This document shows, in pieces, positions 1 to 10,608 of a DNA stretch of 55,194 nucleotides (position 1 is the stretch's first letter; each line of letters begins with the position of its first letter). Below the pieces are notes generated by a model. That model saw nothing but the letters and a program-made list of their open reading frames with translations. It was not told the origin of the DNA and did no database searches. This DNA comes from Gnetum montanum (lineage: Eukaryota; Streptophyta; Gnetopsida; Gnetales; Gnetaceae), in contig MNCI01011925.1 in assembly GCA_015680685.1 (NCBI GenBank), positions 1,087,070 through 1,142,263 on the forward strand, in the 5' to 3' direction. The translations under genes and the position numbers were made by a program.

Positions 1-928
1 GGGGTGGCGGGTGGGGGGGAGGGCAGCATGCAATTGTGAGACCCCGAAAAGAAGTTTTATTAATAAAAGGAGTGTCAAATACATAAACCACATTAAGTCA
101 CATAGACAACAATATGGAAAATTAAGAACACTGGGGATGAAACTCTAGGAAACATCCTCATAAATAACTGTTCATGAAAGGAAGAAACCCAATCTAGGGA
201 ACTACCACCTATTACAAGAGAGAGTGGCAAAAATTTGGACGAGGTTGATACCGCTCAATAAAAGGCAAAGAGACCCTCATACAAAGATTGCAGTCAAATG
301 TAAGGAGAAAAGCTTCTATGTAGAGATCCTTGCTAAAAAGCGTTGCTTGAGCACACAGGTCCTTCCCAAGGCTGCAGAAGATGAATCAACTGCTGAATAT
401 CTAGTTTGAACTTTGATGCTTGAGATTTGAGTTAGAAATGAATGAGGTGGATTATCTGCAATTTCTCCTACATTGTGAGATGACATTTATTAGACTAATT
501 AATCATTTGAAAGATAACATTACATCTATGCTTCCAAATGTATTAAAGAATAATAAGCCTAATGACTTTCCACACCAATTTAAAATTAGCAAAAAGTGGT
601 GTGGCCAAAAGGCCAAATATAACATCATTTTGAGAAAGCTTGCAAGGCCATGTCCACACATGCTAACCGAAGGGGGCAAAACCAAAACACATGAGCAAAG
701 TCCTTTTAACCACCGCAAAGAGGGCAACTAGGACTATGAAACCCAAGATACTCGAGATGTTTGCTAACAGGTAAACCTTGATGGATGAGACACCAAAGGA
801 ATTGCTTAATTTTAGGGAGAGTCGATAGTTTCCAAATACATTGGAAGAGAGAGATACAAATTGTTTGTCCCAAGACTTGTTACATCGTTGAATAACACTT
901 GATGAGTCATGCATAAGGTTAAAGGAGG
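1..928 (-). mobile_element. 5'-truncated LINE copy, 3' part only
   Basis: This is the 3' portion of a non-LTR retrotransposon read on the minus strand. It aligns base for base, with small indels, to 6348-6836 plus 17009-17490, the larger LINE copy in this window. The minus strand at about 690-870 reads as a zf-RVT-like zinc-binding segment (LPKIKQFLWCLIHQG, then CPLCGG, a stop, and KDFAHVFW), the usual domain after the reverse transcriptase in plant L1-type elements. Similarity stops at about 925-930, so the copy is 5'-truncated. Its 3' terminus is the G-rich tract at window bases 1-24 (C-rich on the element strand); the left flank and any target duplication lie outside the window. Positive-strand frames at 224-731 are shadows. 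Confidence 0.8.
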
Positions 929-1133
929 GAGTCGCAGAATCTATGCAAACAGGCAGCAGCAGGGGTTTCAGCGGAAGCAGCGAATGAAGCAGTTTTAACA
1001 AAGCGCTTGGAATCCCCGTGTGGCGATGATGATGACGACGACGCTGATGTGGCAGCCCATTCATGCATGAGCATGTTCACATCATCCGTATCCACATCCA
1101 CATGGCAGCATGCCATGCCGCAATGTCATGATC
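929..1133 (+). pseudogene. Unassigned coding-like 3' fragment next to the LINE
   Basis: Directly after the LINE junction a plus-strand frame stays open for about 65 codons to a TAA at about 1133. It has protein-like composition: an Ala-rich start (QAAAGVSAEAANEA), an acidic run of six Asp, then a Ser/Thr/His-rich C-terminus ending in CHDPS. No initiator is present; a possible splice acceptor (AAACAG) lies just before the Ala-rich start. This could be the last exon of a gene cut by the LINE, or a chance GC-rich frame. I do not recognise the family. Confidence 0.3.
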
Positions 1134-1701
1134 CATCATAATAGCTGGCCCTTCTCTTTTATTTTCTCCATTTTCTGTCTTTTTATGGACCTTTTGCGCT
1201 TGCTTTGGTTGGCTCAATCTGGAGAAAACTCTCTCTTTTGTTTTTTTAAAAGACGCGTATTTTGGGCTCCTCATGTTTGGTGGCATAGTGCCAGCTTATT
1301 ATTTGCCATTTTTCAAAGTCGACTTTGGTCCACATGTGTCTGGCTCGTTGTACATGCCAATTTTTATTGTTTTAACGTCTCTATTTGATTTTTCAAGTTT
1401 ACACAAGTCACGTTTGGTTGTAACTAGATTATTTCACCTAAAGGCATGTAACAGGTTTTACCTCAATAATCCCACATTTTCCATGTGCACGGATATTATC
1501 CGCTATTTTCAATTACGCCCTTGGATGATGATTATAAGCTATAAAAATGTTTTTGAAAACTTAGAAAGTAATCTAGGTTAAAGAATGAGAAATGACGCAT
1601 AAGTTGTAATATATGCCTAAAATGTTAAAACAATATGCAACAAGATGTAATTCCTTCCTTTAAAAGAAGATGGTGTATTACTTTGATCTTTTGAAAATTC
1701 C
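1134..1701. other. Intergenic, nothing recognised
   Basis: This stretch is pyrimidine-rich at first (1140-1260), then AT-rich. No domain, RNA gene or repeat structure is visible. The open frames are short and lack protein-like composition. Confidence 0.5.
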
Positions 1702-1713
1702 TTTAATGTACTT

Positions 1714-1908
1714 GGGAGTGGGAGTGTAGTGTAGTTGTCAAGATACTCGTTTTTTGGTGACGAGGTTGTGAGTTCAATTCCTATCCTCACCTTCAACCCT
1801 GCTGTCATGAGGGTGTAATGCTACAACCCCTATGGTTGTTTGGTCAAAAAATAAAAAAAAATTTAAGCCATCTAATTAAAATGGAAGAATGAGTGGTAAA
1901 GTCAAATG
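1714..1908 (+). mobile_element. Probable tRNA-derived SINE
   Basis: A Pol III-like pair is visible: a box A-like stretch at about 1724-1740 (GTAGTGTAGTTGTCAAG) and a box B-like stretch (GAGTTCAATTCC) at about 1770, followed by an A-rich run at 1847-1862. The overall layout resembles a decayed tRNA of the Asp/Val type. A 12-bp perfect direct repeat, TTTAATGTACTT, flanks the segment (1702-1713 and 1909-1920) and is the likely target duplication. The last 45 bp before the right repeat are not A-rich, so the exact 3' end is uncertain. Confidence 0.5.
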
Positions 1909-1920
1909 TTTAATGTACTT

Positions 1921-3207
1921 AGAAAAATAATAACTTTCTCATCTAAAGGTTTAGTTCAATCTTTCTTAGTAATACCTAATATCCACCTCAGTAATTACAT
2001 CTCTACTACACATACACATTATGTTTAATGCTTTTTGCTAGGCCAACATTCTACACTAAAAAGGATTGCAAGGATGATAGCAATTATGTAAAGTTTGCCC
2101 TTCAAGTAGGAATTTTTTTAATGACAAAACACACCACTAGCTTCTTTCCATTTCATTTATCATCTTTCTGTTCTATTTATCCCACTACTAATCTCACCAT
2201 CCACTTATTCAACAATCAGATATTAGCCTAATAGCAAAGACTCTTAAATTGAAAGCTTCTAGCCAAGGTTTCGATTTTTGTGGGCAATGCTAAGTTATAA
2301 TGTTCTAATTAGACTATATATCTTGGGATGTACTTATATTATAGGAAGGGAGGGGATGGTGGGAGGTGGCAAGGTGTTAAGCCTCAATAAAATGAATAAT
2401 ATTATTTAAAAAATTCATGTTTACAACCAATCCTAAAAAAATCTTCCCTCTAGGGTAGGAAAAGGATCAAGCCTTGCCCTTCTTTAGAAGTCCTTCATGG
2501 GTTTCCGCTTCTTACTAAAGGGTTTCTTGTAAAGAGAAGGAGAAAACTCTCTCTAAAGAAAAAAGAATACATCACTCAAAATAAAGAACAAATAGCAACA
2601 AAAGCTGAAAGCTTCTCACCCTTGAGCATCCAAAACAAAAAGAAATTAATACTATAGAAAACAAATTAATTATTCAACTCTCATTAGGAGCTTCTTTTCT
2701 TGAAGTTGTAACTGAAAAGTGACATCTTTAAGAATTTGATATTTGACACCTAAAGAAAAGTCATAGTTATGCTCTTATTGCTAGAAAATAACTGCACATT
2801 GAAGTTTCCAAATAGAGTAGAGAATAAGAGGTTGAAGATAATTCCAAATGCAAAAAATATGAAGTAGACAAAACAAGCTGATCACCATGAATGACTATAT
2901 TGATGCTTGGTTAAAAGTTGTTACAAATTCTAAATATCCATTTCCAAGCATGTTGAGCAACAAGATACTCAAAACAAACATGAGAAAATGAGTACATCCC
3001 ACTACCCACTTATTCATTACTACTATCCATAATTTTCTCATCTATGGGTACTACTCTCAAAATTATCCTAATAAAAGAGTTATTAGTTTGATCTTTCCTA
3101 GTCACATCTAATATCCATTTTAGCAATTTCATCTCTACCACACATACATGTTAAGCCTAATGTTTTTGCTAGGCCAACATTTTATAATATAAAGGATCAC
3201 AAGTATG
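1921..3207. repeat. Intergenic, diverged repeat family
   Basis: AT-rich DNA without a gene. The stretch at about 1930-2200 is a diverged copy of about 3050-3212 joined to 4000-4140. Shared landmarks are the segments around TTTTGCTAGGCCAACATT and CACTAGCTTCTT, plus a later block of the form AATCTCACCATC. A weaker third copy lies near 4560-4660. A tRNA-like stretch near 2225-2290 is too degenerate to call. Confidence 0.5.
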
Positions 3208-3212
3208 ATAGT
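3208..3212. repeat. Target site duplication ATAGT, left copy
   Basis: The five bases ATAGT immediately precede the solo LTR and recur directly after it at 4000-4004. Confidence 0.85.
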
Positions 3213-3999
3213 TGATGAAGTGTTTAGTTGATGCATCGACTAGGCTGTGTTAACGAAGCCTCATTGATGCGACCATGATGACATGACCCCGTCGACGCAT
3301 CCATCCATGTGTTAACGTGACAATGCAACCTTGTTAATGTAGAGTCTATCTTCCGCTATAAATATGCGTGCACCCGCAGCATTTATGACATCTTTTGAGT
3401 TAGTTGTAGCGAAGTTCTTGCAGTTTATTTCCGTAAAAGTTAGAATATTTCCCAAGTGCTCGTAGCAGGAGTGAGAAGGGTGTACGACTCTTTATTCAAG
3501 TGCTAATGTACTTGAGCCCATTAGCGTAAAGACGAGCTTTTTGAACATTCCTTAAGCATTAAACTATTTAAGCATTAAAACATTTTAATATTTTAACATT
3601 TTAATCATTCTAAAAACCTTTATTATTATCATTTTATGGTTACAGCCCTTTTCATAGTTTATAAGAACCATAGGCACGACCATCTCAAACATATACCTAA
3701 CACTTGGCAACCCAATGACACTTGACGTTTGGTAACCCAGTAGTGGTTAGGACATGCTCAGGATGTGCACGGAAGATGGGACTGGTTGTTTATGCTAGGG
3801 ATAGTTAAGCGACAAAGTAGAGCCATCATAAAATTATATATCTTTTCATTTCCTACACTAAAAGAATCAAACCTTAAAGATAAAAAGAAAATTGATAAAA
3901 ATCATTTGCCTCAATCTCACTCAACCATCGCTTAAAAATATCACAAGTGCTTGCTTGTGATTCGTATGGTTGGGCGTAGGGGTACCTCACCGCTCATCA
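3213..3999 (+). mobile_element. Solo LTR (787 bp)
   Basis: The element begins TGATGAAGTG and ends CGCTCATCA, the terminal form shared by all LTRs of this family here, and is flanked by the perfect 5-bp duplication ATAGT. Inside, in order: a block of hexamer palindromes (GTTAAC twice, GTCGAC, and GATGCATC) at about 3225-3340; a TATA box TATAAATA at 3357-3364; an R-like region with the family motif CTTTATTCAAGTG; and the conserved U5-like end containing GGTTGGGCGTAGGGGTACC. No internal region or second LTR is present, so it is the product of LTR-LTR recombination. The empty site is recognisable in the diverged repeat copy near 2075, which confirms the boundaries. Confidence 0.9.
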
Positions 4000-4004
4000 A
4001 TAGT
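4000..4004. repeat. Target site duplication ATAGT, right copy
   Basis: Matches 3208-3212 exactly. Confidence 0.85.
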
Positions 4005-6331
4005 AGTTCTATCAAACTTGCCCTTTAACCTAGTAGTGATTCTTCTATCACAAATGCCATAACTAGCTTCTTATCATTTCATCTCTCATTTTTCAATTCT
4101 ATATATTAGATGATTATTAATCTCACCATCTAATTGAACAAGTAAACCCTAGGTATGTAAATACAATGGATATATCCAATATTTATATAGTTTGAATATT
4201 TCTTCTATATAATGTTCTACATCCAATACTAGTAGCTTGAATAGCTCCTACCAAGTTTGAGTTAAGAATTATAATTTTCTTTTGAAGAAATTTGTTTTAT
4301 TGCATTTTAATAATATATGTTGCTCATTGTCTTCTTATCTCATCTTCTAATTTCAACTTGAAGGTAATTTTAGTCATAAGGCTAACTAACAACCATATAC
4401 AAGGGCTAAATCCTTTAATTTTATTATGATTCTTTTATCACATAAAATACCACAAGCCTATCTCCTATATTCTAGTTTCAACTTGAAATAATTTTAGTGA
4501 AAAGGCCAACTTCTAATGATATGCAAGGATGCATCCTTTAGTTTTATTAAGATATTTTTATTATAGAAAACACTACTAGCTTGTCTCCATTTTAACCACC
4601 CTACCTCAATCCTAGTTTTTGCATCTTTATCAATTTCACCATTTAATTGGATTATTACTCTTAAGTGGTGGAATTGCTTACAATGAAAAAATTCTTAGCT
4701 TTGAATTGATACTTGAATTTTATTATTGTTTATACTTCACTAAAATTATGTTCCAATCTTACTTCTGCTAATTTCCAAGCCTTTGATTCAAAAGCCTATT
4801 GTCATTTTTCTATTCTAGAAATAATACTTACTCAAAACATATCCACCAACACAATATCATCTACAAATAACATACACCAAGCAATTTTAGTTCTTTAGTT
4901 CATCCATAACAATAGAAAATGACTAACTACAAATCCTTAATATAGCCTTACTATGACCAAAAAATTAAAAATTTTTGACCAATAGCATGAGTTTGAAATG
5001 AAGGATGGGGAGGAGAAAATTTTATTATTTGTAATGGTACGAGTATGGTCTTGTAAAACACCCTTAAGGTAATAGATGCTTCAAAGGTAAGGGAATGTTT
5101 GGTCAATCATCCTTAAGTTGAAAGTCAAACCTCAATTGACTTTTTCAAGCTATAAACTCTAGACCACCTTACATATAAAATGTATATAATCTAGTTCAAC
5201 ATTGTCACTACCCTTACATGAAGCCTCTTTTCTTTTCAGTTTCTCTTTATTTTTTCATCCTTCTTGCTTGCCTCTTCTATGCAATTGGTTTCGTTCTTCT
5301 TTATAGTGTTTAAGTTCATGTTATCTTTGTCTTTCATCAAGTAATTGTTGTGTGAGAAAAAAATTAAAGTTTTTCTACAAGCTATTCTAATTTACACATC
5401 TTATGTAACAATCTCTATGCAAATGCAAATATTGATTAGCAAAGTAAAAATAGAATTTCATGATTTTAAAGTTAGAAATGTATTTAGCAAAATTATTAAC
5501 TCTATCAAATATAGGATATAATTTTTCTCCTAGTAATATCTTAAAAATAAATTCAAGCTACATAATTATTGGGCCCATTTGATCATAAGAGTTACTATGT
5601 TTATACATTCACAATTCCATTTCAATTTCATATTCATATATTTACATTTATTCACATAGTAAATTAATAATTTTTAAGGAAAAAATAATTTTAAAGTTAT
5701 TTACAAAAGCTAAAAGAATTCACTTACAACTTGTAAATTCTTTGTTCTCTTCAGAACCCAAGCTCACAACTTAGTAGTTAGCAAACCAACACAATTGCCA
5801 ATGAGAGGTGGTTTATTATTTCTTTTAAAGTTTTTCTAATACATCATGTTGGATATAGATCTTTAGGTGTATCTATTGTCAAATTGTTTCAGGTTTTTAA
5901 GTTCCAAAATGCCAAAAATAAGATATGGTTCAAGTGGTTAGCTCATTCTTTAACAAGGATGCATACAAAGCACCGTTGTATTCCTATATATTTCTTCTAA
6001 AGCATCATGTTGACTATATCTCTTGTGATGTACTTACAATCAAATTGCTTTATGTTTTAAGACACAATTGAGATACCCTAAGTTGGATTAAATAACTCAT
6101 GTTAAAAAATTAAACTATACACAAAAAATTAAATGATAAGTTTAAAAATCCAACAATTTCCTAAATGACAAATTATAGGCCTTTTTATACCTTACATAAA
6201 TCCTTTTAATAATTATACTACATAAAAAAATCCCAATCTAAGCAATGTTTTTGTTTAGAAAGCAATTAAACTAGTTTGGTATTCTTGAAACAATAAAGCC
6301 AATGGGAGATTAGGTAAGAGGGATCAAACCT
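4005..6331. other. AT-rich intergenic DNA
   Basis: No gene is recognised. 4005-4140 is the right half of the repeat interrupted by the solo LTR, and 4560-4660 looks like a weaker copy of it. 5832-5900 and 5990-6060 are an imperfect direct duplication about 158 bp apart, both containing CATCATGTTG followed by a CAAATTG segment. The remainder is low-complexity A/T sequence. Confidence 0.5.
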
Positions 6332-6345
6332 AAAACTATCTATTT
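6332..6345. repeat. LINE target site duplication, left copy
   Basis: AAAACTATCTATTT here matches AAAACCATCTATTT at 21350-21363 with one substitution. This defines the outer limits of the LINE, which is interrupted by the LTR element. Confidence 0.75.
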
Positions 6346-6836
6346 TTGGGGGGGCAGAGGCGGGGGGGGGGGGGGGGGGGAAGGGGGGCGTGCGATTGTC
6401 AGACCCTAAAAAGAAGTTTTATTAATAAAAAGAGTGTTAAATACATAAACCACATTAAGTCATAGAGACAAAAATATGGAAAACTAAGAACACTGGGGAT
6501 GAAACTCTAGGAAACATCCTCATAAATAACTGTTCGTGAAAGGAAGAAACCCAATCTAGGGGACTACCATCCACCAACCAACCAGCCTATTACAAGAGAG
6601 AGTGGCAAAAATTCGGATGAGGTTGATAGCGCTCAATAAAAGGAAAAGAGACCCTCATACGAAGATTGCAGTCAAATGTAAGGAGAAAAGATTTTATGCA
6701 GAGATCCCTGCTAAAGAGCATTTCTTGAGCGCATGGATCCTTTCCAAGGCTGCAGAAGATAAATCAACTATTGAATATCTAGTTTGAACTTTGATGCTTG
6801 AGATTTGAGTTGGAAATGAATGAGGTGGAATATCTG
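6346..6836 (-). mobile_element. LINE, 3' segment (left of the LTR insertion)
   Basis: This is the 3' end of the minus-strand LINE whose main body is 17004-21349. It matches window bases 1-450 closely. The plus strand shows a run of 19 Gs at 6362-6380 within a G-rich stretch at 6348-6388, so the element strand ends in C-tracts rather than a long poly(A). An AATAAA-type signal (element strand, about 6420-6430) lies about 35-40 bases before the C-tract. Positive-strand frames such as 6602-6787 are shadows. Confidence 0.85.
6832..6836. repeat. LTR element target duplication ATCTG, left copy
   Basis: ATCTG directly precedes the 5' LTR and is repeated at 17004-17008, directly after the 3' LTR. The uninterrupted LINE copy near 450-470 has a single ATCTG at this site. 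Confidence 0.9.
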
Positions 6837-8485
6837 TAATGAGTCATAAACTTGTTGGTTGCAATATCACACACGTGATATCGTGTACGCGATATCGCGG
6901 ATGCGATATCACAACCTAGACGCAATACCGCGTACGCGATATCATAGCCTGCTTCCTCATCAATAAATAAGAAGTAGGCAAATTTAGTAGGGGCCTTTTT
7001 AAAACTTGATGAGTGGCGAGGTACCCCTACACTCAACCATACGAATACGAGTGTTTCACATGCGATCCGGTCAAACTCCAAGGACTAAGTGCTTACGTAC
7101 ATTAATGGAATACTTAAGGTTAATCAATTGCTATCTTCCCAAACTTACTTGTATTGTCACGGTTGTATGGTTAAGTAAGCTTGAGGTATATGATTTTTAT
7201 AACTTTTATCTTTTTAATGTCTTATGCTAATAGGGGAAGGTGAATAGAACTAAGTGACTAACTTACATTAACTATTCACTAACTAAGTTCTAATTGTTCC
7301 TAACACTAGTATCCATTCCCACTTGCTGCACACATCCTGAACCAGTGCAACACTGCTAGGATTACCAAATGCTAATCGTTACTGGGTTACCAAGCACTAC
7401 ACACATGCTCGAAGCGGTCATACTGAGTGTACTTAACTACGAGAATCAAGGGTTGAGAGAAAAATTAATTAACTAAGAAAGCATTTAAACATTCAACAAT
7501 AATTAATTACTATTTAGCTTAATCTGTATGTTGCAAGGTTTATCATAAAGTTCGTCTTTATTGCCGTACACAAATGTGTGCTTAGGTACAATTTGCTCGA
7601 ATAAAGATCCGTTCACTCTATGACTCCCACTGCGGGCACACAAGAATTATTCTAACTCTGGAATGGTAAAACTGCAAGAGTTTAGCTAAGGGTTTGAGAC
7701 TCACTCCCTGAACAAGGAAAGTTGCCTCTTATTTATAGATAATGAGGTAGGACGCAATATCGTGTACGCGATATCACGACTCATCAAGTTTTAAAAGTTA
7801 ATTTAAGTAGTTTTGTAGAGTCTCTTTGTTAGCTTTCCTCTCAACCCTTTCTCCCAATGCATGCCCGCAGTGTGGTGATTGTAATTGTACGACATCCTTA
7901 TTCGAGTGTGACGTACTTGGACACGCACATGACCAGTAATAAAGATCAAGATTACTTCATCATTGCAGCATCCACTTAGCTTAATTATTTATTTAATTGT
8001 TATTTACTGCTTTCTTAGTTAATATCTCTTCACCCTTATCTCCTAGTAACGTAGAATGAGTACGACTTAATCACAAGCATTCAAGTGTGACTACTTGGTA
8101 ACCCAGTAGCGTACTTAGGTCATGCACTTGGTAATCCCAGTGGTAGTTGTGCACGAGGTCCAAGATGTGTACAGATGATTCAGGAACGGATGCTCATCGC
8201 ACTAGGCTAGTTAGATTCTCTCTCACACTCTCTCTCCTAGCTTAGTCCATATTATTTCCCATTGTGTCCAAGAGTAGCATTAATATAGGAACACATCATA
8301 CACCTCACTCTGGACTAAACCATACGTGAAAAAGTTAATACTAGTCCAGATGGGAAGATAGCGAACTGCGATCTACGAGTAACTATCTAGATACCACAAC
8401 TAGCCCATCTGTGGAGTTCGACCGAATCATGCGTGAAACGTTCGTATTTGTATGGTTGAGTGTAGGGATACCTCGCCACTCATCA
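6837..8485 (+). repeat. 5' LTR (contains an antisense LTR)
   Basis: It starts TAATGAGTC (TGATGAGTC in the 3' LTR, one substitution) and ends CCACTCATCA. Positions 6861-6950 carry repeated GATATC/CGCG palindromes such as TACGCGATATCGCG. A decayed TATA region (AATAAATAAG) lies near 6962. After the antisense insertion at 7007-7786, the sense LTR resumes and contains a polyadenylation-like AATAAAGATC near 7940. The conserved 3' end includes GGTTGAGTGTAGGGATACC. Without the insertion the LTR would be about 870 bp. Confidence 0.85.
7007..7786 (-). mobile_element. Antisense LTR nested in the 5' LTR
   Basis: The plus strand reads TGATGAGTGGCGAGG at the left edge and CACGACTCATCA at the right, which is an LTR of the same family in reverse. 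On its own strand it has GATATC/CGCG palindromes (about 7750-7775), a TATA region (CTATAAATAAG, near 7730-7740), the R-region motif CTTTATTCGAGC and the shared 3' end. No 5-bp direct repeat flanks it. Instead the flanks are inverted: TTTTAAAACT on the left and AGTTTTAAAA on the right. It may be a solo LTR whose surroundings were rearranged. Confidence 0.8.
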
Positions 8486-8486
8486 G

Positions 8487-8504
8487 TGGCACTATTGCCA
8501 AGGA
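8487..8504 (+). promoter_or_regulatory. Primer binding site, tRNA-Asp-like
   Basis: TGGCACTATTGCCAAGGA begins one base after the LTR end. It resembles the complement of the plant tRNA-Asp 3' end (TGGCGCCGTTGCCGGGGA), with 13 of 18 matches; all differences are G-to-A or C-to-T. The equivalent site of the right-edge element at 54874 matches 14 of 18. Confidence 0.65.
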
Positions 8505-8627
8505 CGATGCTAGTTATCTAGATTAGTTATATCATACAAGGTCGTTGTATAGGAATTAACGATATATCTTTTAGGAAGAAATAATTACAAAAAAGTCACA
8601 TACAAATTCACACACAATTTCACAACC

Positions 8628-10608
8628 ATGCATCTCCTACAAGACTACGATAATGCCACATCTAGTGAGGTAATTCATTGGAGAACCAACGAATTATATG
8701 ACAATACAGATTGGAGTATGCAATCTGAGGTGGGGGTTTCTTATAAACATAAATGAAGGCAACATCGTCACAACACACGAAAGCATAACTTACTCGATAA
8801 CGATGAACCCCTACTGGCCACTACAAGCCTAATGCAAATACAAGAGGCTGTTTGAATCTCCCGTAGGCATCGTAAAGAGAGCCGTCTACCCAGGCTCAAT
8901 TTAAACAACTTTCCTAATTTCTCAGGAGGCTATGACTTAGATCCGCAACAACATTTACAAGCCTTCTACGATGCCTGTGCATGGAACAACATTGATAATG
9001 GGTGGCAAAAACTCAAGCTCTTTCCTATGACACTCATTGGCCAAGCAAAAGTATGGTATAGATTGTTAAAACCAAATTCAATACGACATTGGCCAACAAT
9101 GGTAGAACTCTTTAACGAAAGATATCAAACTTACGCAAGAGTGTCAGCCTTGAGGAAACAAATCCAAGAGTGGAAACAAGCATAACATGAACCTTGGACA
9201 TAGCCTTAGCAAGATATTATGCACTGTTAAACAACTGTCCAAGCCATGAGTTCGCCAAGGAAAGGCTAATGTACCATATCATTGATGGGCTTTGTAATGA
9301 AACAAGAGAGACCCTAGGGATGTATGCCCAAGGTCAACTATACAAACTACAAACCCATCAATTTCAAGAGCTTATTAAGCAGGTAGCAAAAGAAGAAGGA
9401 GAAATGGCTAGATGGGAGAGTGTTGAAAAACACCAACGGGACCAAAATCTCAACTTAACAAAGGCCCATAATCATAAAAAGGATAAATCAACCTATCTCA
9501 AGGAGGAAGAACCATCTTTGCCAGTACAACAATCAGTAGAGGAAGTCGAGGCAAAGATCAATAAGATGTTGGAATGGACGCATAAAAAGTGTGGAGAGTA
9601 TATCGATATTACTGGAGATAGAGTTTTGACAACTCGAGAAGCAAGAAAAAATACCATTAGACAATTGGAAAGAAGGGATGAAGAAAATAAGAACTCAACT
9701 GCCAATTGTATGAATGCAACATTTGCCTATACGATCATCCCAAGGGCCAATGCCTAATCTGGTTACATTTATATGAGCATTGGGAAAACACGTTACACCC
9801 AGAGTTCGTACAAAGATACTGTGTTCGATCACAGTGGCAACAATCCCAGTCGTGAGGGAAGTCATCCCTAAACTAAAGACACCCTTCATATCATCCGAAT
9901 CCAAATGCTTATCTTGTTCAACATCATGTTTCCCCAACTGGGTCAACGTACTCTATCTCACCGCATTCTCATTCTTCTCAACACCATCAACCCATGTCCT
10001 CAACACAACCAACACCTTGTGAACCTTACACTCCTCCTAGATTTCAACGTTCTCATCCTTTCCCTCCTTCTACATCGCCACCAATTGTTCCTAAAGTATC
10101 TACACCACAGCAACAACCAACGAACATTACTTGTGCTACTATTGCCAATAGCAGTGAGAGACCTCCTCAACATCAAAGGTGTCCCTTCTTTAGACATGGT
10201 CATAGGAAGGGACAACACAGTTCCAAGGCCACTGCATTCTCCAACTTGGCACAAGTCCAACACTGTGGTGCACCCTTCTCCTCGAACTCAGTGCCTTGTG
10301 TTACTTCATCAGGGCCACCAATTAACACTCCAACAACCATATGGCCCAATGAATATAGCCATGCAGAGCGACATCTTGACCCTTGCATACCATCTTACGA
10401 TCTCAAGTATCATAGTGGGTCAACTCTTTATCCGGGAACCATATCTTATAAATTGCCCCACTATGCTTACTATAATCAGGTGTGTGAACCCCAATGGGGT
10501 AAGTATGACCAAGTTTCAATATTGCCAACATGCAAGGATCCTTATCTTTCAATTATTAATCCTCGCCATGCTCAACTGTTTACTTATGGGGGATATCCCC
10601 CATTCTAA
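8628..10608 (+). pseudogene. gag: Gag-like ORF of the LTR element, broken
   Basis: From the ATG at 8628 one frame runs through the capsid-like region, with in-frame stops at about 8754, 8851 and 9183. Each looks like a C-to-T change (CGA to TGA twice, CAA to TAA). The retrotransposon Gag signature lies at 8900-9180: FPNFSGGYDLDPQQHLQAFY followed by AKVWYRLL. A frameshift at about 9190 moves coding to the frame open from 9194 to 9757 (ARYYALLNNCPSHEFAKERL). Another shift near 9700 exposes a zinc knuckle, CNICLYDHPKGQC (CX2CX3HX4C), as in some plant Gypsy Gags. A Pro/Gln/Ser-rich tail, open from about 9994, ends at 10608. Gag would package element RNA into cytoplasmic particles. This copy cannot encode an intact protein. 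Confidence 0.8.

Noticed and set aside
224-409. 61-codon plus-strand frame, with a near copy at 6602-6787
   Set aside because: It lies antisense in the LINE 3' region. The similarity between copies comes from the repeat, not from protein selection.
1110-1581. Plus-strand frames rich in Phe/Trp/Leu
   Set aside because: Pyrimidine-rich DNA gives hydrophobic translation; no membrane-protein pattern or family match.
1724-1790. A functional tRNA gene
   Set aside because: No acceptor stem or anticodon arm pairs well. The A-rich tail and flanking repeat fit a SINE better.
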